Assembly (NCBI GenBank): GCA_028554795.2
Contig: JAPYKE020000037.1
Location: 806,001-870,000 of the forward strand
DNA: 64,000 nucleotides
DNA from: Sinohyriopsis cumingii
Taxonomy: Eukaryota > Mollusca > Bivalvia > Unionida > Unionidae
Direction: 5' to 3'
The position numbers and the translations under genes are program-made. The notes beneath the pieces are model-generated. The model did no database searches. It was not told the origin of the DNA and saw nothing but the letters and a program-made list of their open reading frames with translations. Shown in pieces: positions 37,541 to 48,224 of the stretch; the stretch's first letter is position 1, and every line of letters starts with the position of its first letter.

Positions 37541-38910
37541 CAAAAGTGTTAATATATGCCAAAAACTGAATATATGTAAACAACATTTTTTATGCACTGA
37601 TTGCATACCTTTGTGCTTATATTTATTGAATATTTATAAAACTGACCTCAGAAATTCCAATTTTGATTTTTATCTGCAAGATTAACATTTTCCTACTTAA
37701 AAATTCTTAAAACATTTTATTATTTAATTGGATCTGTCTATTTGCCAGTATTCACTGGTCAGGTACACACATGTGAAACAACTTTTATGTTAATTAACCA
37801 TATTTTGTTTAAAAACTACATTTGTTACACATAACTTAGACACCAAATCCCAACTAAGATGACAGATCCTCATTAAGTATTCAAATAAATTAAAATAAAA
37901 TATTACATGTGATGTTGGAAAGTTTATAACTTCGTAAATTATTTTAAACAAAAGCAAAATAACTAAATGGGTGGAGAGAAAATATGTTTGTCAAACGGTT
38001 CTGCATATAACATTATATAACATAGAGATAATGAACTTTGGTGCCTTAGTTATTGGTGTTACCAAAAACCATAGTCCAGAAGATTGATTGATTGCTTGAT
38101 TGATTTTATTTTTAGTGGCACATCAGCACTGTAAGGCTATTTAGCAGTCCAGAAGATAGTCAAAGCAGCACAGTACTTGCTGCACATGGACAAATTTTGC
38201 TGATTTAAGTACAAGTACAAAAGCCATTACTAAATCCTAAGTTAAATGCAGCTCTATGTTTCGAGAACTATCAGGGTAACACAATAAAGAGTTCCCATGT
38301 CAACCGATGGATTCCACATATATAGTTGTGGACAGGAAGTTCAATACATTTGAATTTTGACTCATAGTTTCAAAAGATGATAGTTTATTATGGGCTGTAT
38401 GTGTGTAATAAAAAGGTTTTAACTTGTTTTCTTATCTGTTGGCTATTATTTTCTTCTGGTGTCTTTGTTGTAATCATAAAGAACAATAAAGAGTACATGG
38501 TTTGGTTGACCTGATGAGTTACATGCGTGACTAATATTATATATTTCCAGGTCTTAAAGTTTGCAAAATTGTAAAGGTACATTTTTCTGGCCTTTGATTA
38601 TATATTATTTTGTTTTCAATAAATTCATAATGATGCATTTTCTTGCTCTTAACTTTGGCAAAATTACATAGAGCTGCTTCAAGGAAAGTGATGATGTAAT
38701 AAAATGGCGGTATAAAATGTCCCTAATTGTCAAATATTTTGCTCTTATCAATGGATGCAATTATTATTATAACTAATTATATGATGCTGGAGGTATTTTA
38801 ATTATTACTGCATTTACATATCTACATCTGGCAGCTCTAAGATAAACTTCTCTCACAATTTTTTCACTCTAAAGTCATTCAGCGGCAGAGGTACCCACGA
38901 TCTCGGCCAA
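37541..38910. other. Intron with a short family C-like fragment
   Basis: At about 38098-38155 'ttagtggcacatcagcactg' and 'aaggctatttagcag' resemble the start of family C. The rest is AT-rich and unassigned. Confidence 0.4.
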
Positions 38911-39184
38911 GCACAGCTATGATGTCTGCAATCTGGCAGTTTATAGTGATGTCTAGTAATGGGGCATCATGCTGCAAACATGTGATATCATGTCCAACCC
39001 AGTTACATTATCCTGTCACCAGACCAACCAGTCCAAACACTAACCTCTTAATGCCGAGCGCCAAGTGAGGAAGCTGTTAGTACATGAACCATATTTATAA
39101 GTCTTTGGTATGACTCAGTCTGTGTTTGAACCAGTGGCCTCACATCTAAGGCAGACACTCTAACCACTTTGGCCACTGGAGCAG
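38911..39184 (-). mobile_element. SINE family A, tail-truncated copy
   Basis: It starts inside the body ('tatgatgtctgcaatctggc') and runs through 'aagtctttggtatgactcag' to the tRNA-like head ending 'ggccactggagcag'. The tail region is absent. Confidence 0.85.
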
Positions 39185-39224
39185 TGGATGGAAAACCAGT
39201 CATGTTGTTTAATTAATCAGAAAG

Positions 39225-39310
39225 CGAAAGCATTATTTTCTGCCAAATAGTTTAGGATGAGTAGATATAACAGACTTGTGCTAATAGATGGAAAGAAGAC
39301 CATTCCATAG
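39225..39310. repeat. Family F repeat, terminal-unit fragment
   Basis: 'ccaaatagtttaggatgagt', 'agatataacagacttgtgct' and 'aatagatggaaagaag' match the terminal unit of the family F arrays near 22500 and 34600. It is a lone copy. Confidence 0.6.
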
Positions 39311-39951
39311 GCTCTTCTGATTAATGAAAATTTGAGCTAAAAACAAGCTTGAATGGTGAATTTGCATCCACGGGTCATCTATGTACAAAGCCGAGTTTGG
39401 CCTTTTCCCATGGGTGGTAGCTAATGACAGATTTGAGGACAATTAAAAGCAATGACTGACTGGGAGCTATCTCCAAAAATCTGCTGGCAAACAGGAAATT
39501 GCTCATTTGCTAAAAAAAGACTTCTATACCCCATAAGTGATTATAGTTGCTTTTGTTTTTGAGCTCTGTACATAGCATCAAGAATTAATGATACATGACA
39601 CATTCAAGGACATATTTCAGTACAAAACCTTTCGACTGGTACTGTAAAAAAAAGAATAGCTGAATAAACATAAAATCCATTCATGTTCTAACAGCAGTCT
39701 ATAATTTGCATATTTCACTGGGATTATAACTGCTTATAATTTAAATTCTATCAAATGACGATTGATGTGTTATAAATATTAAACACACTCTAATCATTAT
39801 TTACATACCTACGGAACACAAAGCAATTTGTTGTGTTTTTAAATCATTTAATTATATCACGAGAAACTAAAATTTGCAAAACAAAGAATTCTCCTTCCAA
39901 GTTTTTTACATGCCTGGCTGAATAAGATGTACTGTTATTCATAACAAATAC

Positions 39952-40019
39952 CTCTAATAGACATCTTGGAACGATTAAAGCCCTTTTTAAACACACATAA
40001 CTCAGCCATCGTCTTGCAA
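39952..40019 (-). CDS. Candidate second exon of the minus-strand gene
   Basis: The acceptor 'gatttgcctctctag' is followed by 68 nt and the donor TTAGAG|GTATTT. In the frame continued from the start exon (phase 1 entry) it encodes ARRWLSYVCLKRALIVPRCLLE and exits in phase 0. A second frame is also open, so protein identity depends on the join. It fits arithmetically: all seven exons sum to 1413 nt, a multiple of three. Confidence 0.3.
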
Positions 40020-40137
40020 CTAGAGAGGCAAATCTATCAAAGTAATGAACAGACAAACTCAGAACAGTTGTTTTTATCCACAATTGTATACATAGATCTT
40101 TACAGCAACACTCTTAGAGGTCACAAAAACACAATTA

Positions 40138-40417
40138 AACAAAGAGGTTGTTGTTGTTGTTGTTGTAGTAGGGCTTAACGCCATTTTTCAGGACACGATA
40201 GGCTATACATGGCGGCCAGTATTAATGGTGGAGGAAAAACCCGGGAAAACCCCGGAAAGACCCACTGACCCATGAGAAGCTACTGGCAAGCTTTCTCACA
40301 TACCCACATTGGCCGAATCTGAGACTCAAGCCCATGCAGACAGAGGTGAGACGGCAGTGATCCGTAACGAAGAGCACTTTAGACCACTCGGCCACTCGGG
40401 CCCCCCAACAAAGAGGT
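40138..40417 (-). mobile_element. SINE family B, full length, with 11-bp target duplication
   Basis: The insert 40149-40406 is flanked by AACAAAGAGGT at 40138-40148 and 40407-40417. A (GTT)n tail comes first in this orientation, then 'gggcttaacgccatttttca', 'ccgggaaaaccccggaaaga' and a tRNA-like head ending 'ccactcgggccccc'. Confidence 0.95.
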
Positions 40418-41790
40418 CAAATAGTTGATACTTGACTGTTTATAAAAGAACCCTCCCACCCCTATAAGCATTTGATGAAGGGATTGGCCTTATCAAAAGA
40501 AATTTGGTGGCAATGACCAGAAAGAGATATTGCAATTTCTTAAAAGACACAAGTCCTTTCTGAGAAAATAAACATACTATTAAAGTAAATGTCATTACGG
40601 TCATGGTTGCACATTTACTCATCTTAAATTAAATATAAACTGTATTAAAATTTAATACTAATTTTGTTTAACAAAATTCTTTTCAATCCTCAGATGAAGA
40701 TGTTTGACTGCTATGACTTTTACAAAGGTGGCCAGGTATTAAACTTGTTCAAGAAAAGTCAGTGAGTCTAATATAGAGCAATACGAATTTGTTTATCAAC
40801 ATGCGCAGCTTTCATTGTGAAATCACAGCACACAACTTTCAATCTGGAAAGCTTAATCCTGTCCAAAAAGGTCCATGCACTTTAACATTGATTTTGTTGT
40901 ATGTACTTCTCGAGGCGTTTAAATAATGACCTTCCAAAGGTATATGGATGTTTCAGGATCTAAATAAACTACATACTTGCCATTTAAAGGTAAGAATCAA
41001 TTTCAATTTTTTTTTTACACCCATTACTGAAATAGGACTGCTGAATGCATAAAACTACCTTGCATCACTAGAACATGTGCAGATATTGAAAGACGGATAC
41101 AGTGTTTAGAATCTAGATACCAAATTTTGGAAACACTTTACTGCATGCTTTATATTGAACTAACTCCATATATGCAAAACTGTGCAAAATCTACACACAA
41201 AAAATGAACTATCTGAATAATATAAGTATAGTTTTTGTTCATTCAGAAACTGTTGACTGTTGTATTAGCAGCGCCCTTGAAAACTGTAACGTTCGCTGAA
41301 TTACTGTTTTCGACTGCCGCACAGACGGAAAGACAAATTTATTTATATTTATTTATTCTGATTCCATTTACATACCAAATTTATTATTTTGTAATCATTC
41401 TACACAAAAAAATTTCATATCCATTAAACCGTAGCAAGTAATCGTGTATCTTCTTACTTTTGAGAAAAAGTTAACTTGTTTACGATGAATCATCGTCGGA
41501 GGCCAATGTCCCTTATCTTCCTGTTTTGGGAACGGATTTCACCATTCTACGACACTTTTGTCTGTAAATATGTAAACATTCCTACCCTCCCTTAAGGACT
41601 GATGAAGAAACGTCTTTAAACGGAATCGACCATCACTAGAACAGATTAAATGTATACTGATCCTATGAATGAATCATCGCTCACTCCACACAACTTGACC
41701 CCGGAATGTAAATACAACCTCGTATCCATGAAAGAAAACTAAACTGCTGTCAACGGCGTTCAAGAAATAAAAACTACTTAAAATACTTAC
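40418..41790. other. First intron of the minus-strand gene
   Basis: A possible minus-strand acceptor ('tttattttctcag') near 40563 opens a 40-codon frame without a good donor. CpG content rises after about 41250 towards the promoter. Confidence 0.4.
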
Positions 41791-41860
41791 CTTCGAACTT
41801 GTAAACGTTATTAAAAACCCCTGTGTACTGAAGTGGATAGCCCAAATAGTATGTGCCCAT
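41791..41860 (-). CDS. Start exon of the minus-strand gene
   Basis: ATG at 41860-41858 is directly preceded by an in-frame TAA, which fixes the frame's start. The exon encodes MGTYYLGYPLQYTGVFNNVY then KFE, and ends GAAG|GTAAGT, a consensus donor, in phase 1. Upstream lie a three-codon upstream ORF inside AAGATGGCGGT and CpG-rich sequence, as expected of a TATA-less promoter. The peptide has no signal sequence, consistent with a tail-anchored cytosolic-facing product. The joined model (41860 to 15223, seven exons) would be about 470 residues. Family not recognised. An unproven comparison is the helical-domain plus tail-anchor layout of PEX26-like proteins. Confidence 0.6.
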
Positions 41861-41880
41861 TTAACTTAAGATTCATTCAT

Positions 41881-41891
41881 ACCGCCATCTT
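41881..41891 (-). promoter_or_regulatory. YY1-like motif AAGATGGCGGT
   Basis: It matches the YY1 consensus core (AAGATGGCGGC) on the minus strand, about 20-30 bp upstream of the ATG. In TATA-less promoters this motif often sits at or just after the transcription start. The match is seen, its function inferred. Confidence 0.5.
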
Positions 41892-41915
41892 CGTATTTTA
41901 CTAGTGATGTCACTA

Positions 41916-41923
41916 TGACGTCA
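41916..41923. promoter_or_regulatory. CRE-like palindrome TGACGTCA
   Basis: A perfect CREB/ATF-type 8-bp palindrome lies 56 bp upstream of the start codon, next to a near copy 'tgatgtca' at 41905-41912. The position suits a core promoter. Confidence 0.5.
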
Positions 41924-41929
41924 CGGGAT

Positions 41930-43218
41930 GCTGATTTACTATACATTCATAGTTTCAACCACCTGCCACACTCAATTTGCCTAATGAAAGAAAGGCATTT
42001 GCGCAAGATGTAGGCGCTAGTGTAATTAAATGTGCGTGTGTGTGTGTGTGCGTGTGTGTGTGTGACACCTTGGTAACTTACAAGATAAACAACACGTTTT
42101 ACTACAAACACGTGTTAGTCCTCTGTTTAAATGAATACCAGATTAAGTTTTATGCCGACTCTGCTTTCGGGTAGGGGATCTTGAGTTGGTCATTTCCGTC
42201 CGTCCTGGGAAAAGCTTGTTCGTAATAATGCACGATAACAACATGGAACTCTTCGCGTATAAATCAAATCGACTTTAAATAAATAATTTCAAAGCAGACT
42301 TCGCATCTTTCAAGCGCGAGCACTCCACATTGAACATTCAAGAACAACTTGGCGCCAAACTGCACATGAGACGGAGTCTAGAAAAGAACTATGCTGGTTG
42401 TGTTAAATTCACGTATAAACTGCAGTGAACATGCAGGTTGAATCCTCCTCCATAATATATCATTTCTTTCTGTATTATTCCACTATATTTTTTATTTGTT
42501 ATTTTGTCCGCTTCCAGCTTTACTTATTTTCTGTTCTTCTCCACCAATTTGCTTAAAAAGAAACATAACAAATAAAGTATTCATAGGTCGATTACTTAAT
42601 TTGATTTTTATCCGATTAGTCTAAAGCATTTTGTTTTTAAAAACTTTTTTGTACTAATCCGATTAGTCTAGAGTAATTTTCCCACATGTTTACAAAACTT
42701 TCCAGCCCCGGATCGGAATGGGAGGGGGTTTCCAGTGTTTCCGCCCCCTCACCGCCCAAGAAAAGAACAAACAGCAATAATAATTAAAAAAAAACAGAGA
42801 CACACAGACACACTCACACACACACGAGCATAGTCACTGGCCACTTGAAATTTGACCAACATTTTATTCTTACGCAAGTTTATTGGGTCTTACGTACACT
42901 CTGAATAAACAGACACATAGACTTTTGCTTTGGTGCCCTTTCGACGAATTTGTCAGGGCTCTTTTGAGATTTTGGAAACTCCCCAGCCCAACACTTGACC
43001 TGATCCGGCCGTGCTTTCTGTACTAACTCATTGTGATAACCTTCTTCCTTTGACATTATGTAAGATTTTTACATAGGAAAATAGGAATGTTTGTAGGATT
43101 TTGTGACATATACTACTATGACTGCAGCTTGGACTTAACGTCATTTATTTCTTACAATCAAAAATCTTGCTTTTACAAATGGAAAAACCACACTGAATGC
43201 AATTAAAAGAGTTACGTG
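41930..43218. other. CpG-retaining flank upstream of the promoter
   Basis: No supported exon. A (GT)n run lies at about 42031-42064. CpGs are commoner than in the introns. A divergent plus-strand transcript could start here, but I see no exon to support one. Confidence 0.4.

Positions 43219-43220
<2 letters not shown>

Positions 43221-43256
<36 letters not shown>
43221..43256. repeat. (GA)n microsatellite, about 36 bp
   Basis: An uninterrupted GA run. The S-L-S-L open frame on the minus strand is an artefact of it. Confidence 0.95.
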
Positions 43257-43259
<3 letters not shown>

Positions 43260-43424
43260 ATTGGTGTACACCAGAAAAGCATATTCAGTACATACCTCAA
43301 TTTTCCTGGATAAGCCAGTTTTAACGGGGTGGGGTAGGGTAGCCTAAAAGACACTGTTATCATCAAGAGACAGACAAAGGGAGGGGTTGTGTCGATCGTT
43401 TCGAGAATGTTCTTATGCCCATTG

Positions 43425-43637
43425 AATAATATACATGTTGTTGTTGTTGTTGTTGTGGGGTTTAACGCCATTTTTCAGCACACGATAGGCTATACATGGC
43501 GGCCAGTATTAATGGTGGAGGAAGAACCCGGGAAAACCCCGAAAAGAACCATCGACCCACAAGAAGCTACTGGCAAGCTTTCTCACATACCCACATTGGC
43601 TGAATCCTAGACTCGAACCGCCGCAGAATAATATACA
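43425..43637 (-). mobile_element. SINE family B, head-truncated, with 11-bp target duplication
   Basis: The insert 43436-43626 has the (GTT)n tail and body but stops at 'gactcgaaccgccgcag', lacking the rest of the tRNA-like head. AATAATATACA flanks it at 43425-43435 and 43627-43637. It is close in sequence to the copies at 40149 and 44336. Confidence 0.92.
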
Positions 43638-43702
43638 ATCTTGACCTAGTCTACGGTTGTGGCCGATGTAACTTTAATTTTCTCTTCTTGTTTTTTTTTC
43701 AG

Positions 43703-43837
43703 GAAAGATATATTTTGCTGATGTATTTTGGGCTACAAATGTTACTAAGACATAAACTGAAAAATAAACAAAAATGCTACACTGAAATTATTCCTCCAAT
43801 ACCAGGCACAGATTTCCCTTTTAAATGTTCAAGGAAG
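43703..43837 (+). CDS. Candidate exon: hydrophobic segment plus proline motif
   Basis: The acceptor 'cttgtttttttttcag' is excellent and the donor AGGAAG|GTAAAT is good. 135 nt, phase 0 at both ends, open. It begins ERYILLMYFGLQMLLRHKLK, a hydrophobic half-segment followed by basic residues, then CYTEIIPPIPGTDFPFKC. A basic stop-transfer followed by a PPxPG motif is reminiscent of the membrane-proximal Box 1 region of class I cytokine receptors. That is only a pattern resemblance on 45 residues. A GT-AG intron of 128 bp (43838-43965) could follow. No upstream extracellular exon was found in the window. Confidence 0.4.
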
Positions 43838-43879
43838 GTAAATCCCTTTGACAATTTGCAACCTTTGTAAGGGTTTTGT

Positions 43880-43965
43880 TCCTTTAATAGCGTTGCGTGA
43901 AACACGTACTGTACACTTCGTCTAAACATATGGGTTCCACTCTGTAGTTTCATATTTTGCACAGG
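43880..43965 (+). repeat. Divergent duplication, piece 1, copy A
   Basis: 'ttaatagcgttgcgtgaa' ... 'gggttccactctgtagtttc' ... 'atattttgcacag' aligns with 47184-47273. Both copies end in a good splice-acceptor sequence. Confidence 0.6.
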
Positions 43966-44323
43966 CTTTGGGTCAATGTTATTTAGTCAAGTTGGGACGA
44001 CGTTGGAGATAAGTTGGCATCCGCTGGGCCAACATTGTTCCAACGGAGGATAAATGAGTAAATGATGTTTGACATCCATATGTGACATCACGTTACATTT
44101 TACATGAATCAACATGAGGAATGTGCTATAAAAAGATTGTATTCCAACGGGTTTTATCCTTATAAGAAACAGAAATTAAGTTTAAAAAAACTTTACTTAT
44201 TTATTTAGTCTTTATTTAGATATAATTACAAAACTATTACACAAACGGTTAGACTTAATGTTCCGGTCAGTTCACGCTAGAACAAATCCATGCCGTATGA
44301 TTTCCACCAATATTTGTAATTTC

Positions 44324-44599
44324 TGTGCCGAATACGTTGTTGTTGTTGTTGTGGGGTTTAACGCCATTTTGCAGCACACGATAGGCTATACATGGCGGCC
44401 AATATTAATGGTGGAGGAAGAAGCCGGGAAATCCCCAGAAAGAACCACCGACCCTCGAGAAGCTACTGGCAAGCTTTCTCACATACCCACATTGGCCGAA
44501 TCTGAGACTCGAACCCACGCAGACAGAGGTGAGATGGCAGTGATCCGTAACGGAAAGCGCTTTAGACCACTCGGCCACTCGGGGCCTTGTGCCGAATAC
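44324..44599 (-). mobile_element. SINE family B, full length, with 12-bp target duplication
   Basis: The insert 44336-44587 is flanked by TGTGCCGAATAC at 44324-44335 and 44588-44599. The (GTT)n tail, the body and the complete tRNA-like head ('gaccactcggccactcgggg') are present. The 124-codon plus-strand frame here is an artefact of the SINE. Confidence 0.95.
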
Positions 44600-45685
44600 G
44601 ATTCTCAGATATGTACAGATATAATATCATAAAACCCATGAAAACAAACCTTCGTACATGATACAAAATGAAAATTATTCCAATAGCAACAGGAGAGCAA
44701 AATTTTCCAGCAAACACCAATCCCACCCCCTACTCGACCCCCGAAAGAGCAACAAACAATCACGTACTGAACCATTGAAAAAGAAAGTTATGCTTCATGT
44801 AAGGTTTCTACAAATGTAGCTTAAAGGGGCATCACGTCATTTGTTGTATAGGTAGAAAATAATAAACGTGGAAAACTTTGCCAAACATTGGGCTATTGCA
44901 TTCATCCTAACGACGGCATTGCAAAAATAAAACAACGATAGCCAACTTGTATTTGTCCAACGTCGGAATTACGAATGCCAAACAAAGCTGGCCAACATGT
45001 TCTAAAGATTGCAACTGAAGAATGATCCGTTGTTAAAACACCAAGAAACATCTTACATACAGACATACAAATAGACTGACACATATAGACGCATAAATAA
45101 CTGAACATTACACTGTGCTTCAAAATGATAAATATCGGCAACCATGTATATTACATATAAGGAGATATACAACCTGACATACACAACACATAAAAAGATG
45201 AACGTTAAAATTTATGTGAAATTGTAGTATGCAGGCAGCCTTGTGTGCAAGCGCGCGCGCGCGTGTTTGTAAAGTATTATAATACTGTATTTATGACATA
45301 TCAAGAACCTTTATGAAATCGAAGTCTTGTATTATATACTACAGTAGTCGTAAAGCTTTCGTCTATAAGAGTTTTACCTACTTGGTAACAAAGTATGTAT
45401 ACATGTATGACCATTTGTTCACGAAGTTTCTAATACACTGCTTAACCTTGGAAATATATTTTCAGCCTTTAAATATCTACTAAAAATCTGAATCAAAACA
45501 CCAAAATATAAATTTAACTGAATTATCAGAAAATGCTCTCCCTATATCGAATCATGCCATTTGTTGTTTGAGTAGTCTGGGCGTGAGCGAGACAAGTGAG
45601 GGAACTGGCCAATGTTCAGCAGCATAGCGCCTGACTACAACACTATGTCAAGAGACTGATGGTGATAATGATGAGCGAGTGAGCA
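44600..45685. other. Non-coding sequence between duplication pieces
   Basis: A (GC)n-like run sits at 45249-45263. 'ccaac' and 'gttgg' phrases recur at 44000-44050 and 44885-45000. No exon is supported. Confidence 0.4.
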
Positions 45686-45837
45686 TGTCGTGTACTTATA
45701 TCACATTCTCGTTACGAGTTAGGTCCCTTTGCAAACTTGCGAATACTTCTGTCGGCGTGAATCAGTTTAATTTGTATTGTGTACCAGATCGGTGTGATTA
45801 CAACAGCGTCCGAATGGCAATTAGAGGTTTAGAGTGA
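45686..45837 (+). CDS. Possible terminal exon of duplicated gene, copy A
   Basis: A frame of 50 codons from ATG ends ...RGLE then TGA at 45835-45837. The sequence around the stop ('tttagagtga') and about 375 bp after it align with the region around the stop of the frame at 47274-47448. A shared 3' flank and stop context suggest two divergent copies of one terminal exon. No acceptor is clearly seen here. Confidence 0.2.
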
Positions 45838-46212
45838 ATGCTCAGTTTTAGAAAGCACATTTATATACCAAATATATGAGATGAAAGGAACAAAGTTTTG
45901 TTTTAGCAGGTCCGATTTTCATAAAATTCAGGGTGCTTTAGTCTTCATAAGAGTCTATGAGAGTTCATTTATCAGAACAGTGACACGGAAAAATACAGAA
46001 TTTCGGCTCTTTTGGAAATATTTATTCTAGTTGATTTGATAAATTTAAAAAATTTAAACGGATGCAGAGTCATTATATTTTAACTGAAAGTACGATATAA
46101 TGACCAGCTGCAGCTATACAGAATATGTGTTTTGGTCGTAGGAGGTGAAACAGGTCCCCATTTCTGGCAGTTTTCGTTTCAAAGATTTAACCTCAGACAG
46201 ACGACATACAGG
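45825..46212 (+). repeat. Divergent duplication, piece 2, copy A (stop codon and 3' flank)
   Basis: It aligns with 47436-47878. Shared landmarks in order are 'tttagagtga', 'cagttttagaaagca', 'aaaaatacagaattt', 'cttttggaaata', 'aaacggatgcagag', 'aatgaccagct', 'tttctggcag' and 'caaagattt'. Confidence 0.7.
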
Positions 46213-46910
46213 CTAGAAAGTGACATTTTGTGAAAACTTAATATCTGAATGCACCTCCCCGTTTCTTTTTATCCTTCCCCCACCGAATTAAGAAACGAAA
46301 GGTACAAATGAGATGGGCGTTTCACTCCAAACTGAAGTTTTCAGTGTAAAAGACGACCATGCTCGCCAGTCCATTTTCAGCGAAGGGGTGTATGTAAGAC
46401 CACACAAGTATGTACATAGACGTGTATGTCGTCTGCTTCCGATATTTACATTTTCGAATCAAGCAAAGTAAAAGAATGACAAGTACAAATTTGCCTTTAA
46501 CATGGATTTAACAAGAGGTGTAATTTCTATGGGCATGTGTGAAAAGAGATATAACTCTAACTCTCAACAGTCTGGTAATTTACGGAATTATCCGGCAGTC
46601 ACCGAAGAGGATGAACTACGTCACAATGTTGGCCGAGGAAAACAGACACTTACAGTGTACGCAATATGGCGGCGTGTTAGTATGGAAAGTCCGTTAAGCA
46701 GGGCCACTTTGGTTACAGTCAGGTTAGAAATTAAAAATCAATAAATAAATTGGCTAAGTTCTGTGCACTTTTTTATTTCCGTTATTAAGATCGATAGGGG
46801 GTACAAACAAAAGGGGAAGTATATTCAGACTATCGAATGTAACCTTAGCGCACGGGAGATACATCTGTTGAAACAATATTAACGTGTTGAGTCCATTTTA
46901 AGCGTAAATA
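46213..46910. other. Non-coding or unassigned; 80-codon frame at 46502-46744
   Basis: The plus-strand frame 46502-46744 starts MDLTRGVISMGMCEKRYNS and contains CpG-rich sequence. CAG|GTTAGA near 46721 could be a donor, so a first exon is conceivable. No domain is recognised and support is weak. Confidence 0.2.
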
Positions 46911-47045
46911 GGTTTGGGTGCTTTACGGCACAGGAGCACAAGAAGGTTATTTAGTGCCGAGATAATTAAAGTGCCTTCCTCAAGGACACACCACGGTAGC
47001 TGACCAAGTGTGGTCCGATGCAAGGATTCTAACCAGCACCCTTTG
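46911..47045 (+). mobile_element. SINE-like dispersed repeat family C
   Basis: 'gtttgggtgctttacggcac', 'aggagcacaagaaggttatt', 'aaagtgccttcctcaaggac' and 'ggattctaaccagcaccc'. It is a longer copy of the family at 23615-23722. Confidence 0.65.
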
Positions 47046-47183
47046 TCGAAACCTGTTGATTAATATCAAATCCATAGAATTACATTTATATATGATTTTG
47101 TGCTTAAGTAGCACATATACGAGAGAGTGTGAGTACCGTGAACTATTTTATTAATTTGATCTTGCCATTCCATGCAGGGAGTT

Positions 47184-47273
47184 TTATTTGTTTAATTGCG
47201 CTGCTTGAAGCACATAGATTCATCACCTATATCATACTATAGGTTCCATTCCACATTTTCGTATTTTGCACAG
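47184..47273 (+). repeat. Divergent duplication, piece 1, copy B
   Basis: It aligns with 43880-43965 ('ttaattgcgctgcttgaa', 'ggttccattccacatttt', 'cgtattttgcacag') and ends in a splice-acceptor-like sequence. Confidence 0.6.
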
Positions 47274-47448
47274 TAGTATTCAAGGAAGGGAAAGACGAGA
47301 TCGTATGATTTATTACCAAAGAATTAGGGATGCTTTATGTGGACATGAACCATTTTCATGCAAGAAACAATATTTACCAGATGTTACGGTTCTCGAGCTC
47401 ACTGCGATTGTCACAGGGTTCGAATACGAAACTACGCCTTTAGAGTGA
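47274..47448 (+). CDS. Candidate terminal exon of duplicated gene, copy B
   Basis: It follows the acceptor-like 'cattttcgtattttgcacag'. After one leading base it is open for 57 codons (SIQGRERRDRMIYYQRIRDA ... YLPDVTVLELTAIVTGFEYE) to TGA at 47446-47448. Charged and hydrophobic residues alternate as in a real protein. The duplicated 3' flank begins at this stop. No family is recognised. It could belong with the exon at 43703-43837 or be a pseudogene fragment. Confidence 0.3.
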
Positions 47449-47878
47449 TAGTCCAGTTTTAAAAAGCAAACATTTGTTGCAAATAGTTGCGATGAAAAGA
47501 AATACGTTTGGCATGTCTATAAATGTCGTCTTGACAAAGAGGAATTATGGTACTTGAACGTCCAAACGTAGTTGTAGGAAAATTGGTTTATACGAACATT
47601 AAGGCGACAAAAATACCGAATTTAGACTATTTTGGATACATGTTTGATAGTTCACAAGCTGGTTTGAAACGGGTGCAGATGTAGTCTGATTTAAATAATA
47701 AAACAGAATGTCCAGCTACACATATAGATAAATCTCGTTTATTTTCGAACATAGTTCATGTTTTGAGGTCGTTTGAGATAAAAGAAAGCCGCAGTTTTGG
47801 ATCTTATGAGATGAAAATAGTCGCCGTTTCTTGGCAGCTTTTACTGCAAAGATTTGAAGTCAAGTATACATCATATGT
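47436..47878 (+). repeat. Divergent duplication, piece 2, copy B
   Basis: Partner of 45825-46212, with the same landmark order from the stop codon through 'tttcttggcag' and 'gcaaagattt'. Divergence suggests an old event. Confidence 0.7.
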
Positions 47879-48224
47879 GCCACGTAACTTCTGGAGCATG
47901 ATCAAAGCGCAGGGGATATAAATATCTGCCAAACTTCATTGCTTGTCATCAAACTCATTTAACGATTTTCAGATAATTAATGGCAACTTTGTTCTCGTTT
48001 AGATTAACCACCAACCACAGGTAGGCGAGGTGTTTAATGTCCATCAGCAACAACACGTTCTCCTCGAGGTGGATCTTGCCATTTTGTATGGAATTGATAT
48101 CATTGTCTGATTGTAAGTATACATTATATTAGTTTCTAAAATTATAACTACCATCTCAGAGAGCGAATAATTTTTCTATTTAGCTTGAATATCATACAAT
48201 CATAATTCAGATTATGCTGTAAGA

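Noticed and set aside
40440-40622. Minus-strand frame after the acceptor 'tttattttctcag'
   Set aside because: No acceptable donor before the stop, and phase 0 entry does not match the start exon's phase 1 exit.
44258-44632. 124-codon plus-strand ORF
   Set aside because: It spans a family B SINE and its target duplications. It is the reverse complement of SINE sequence.
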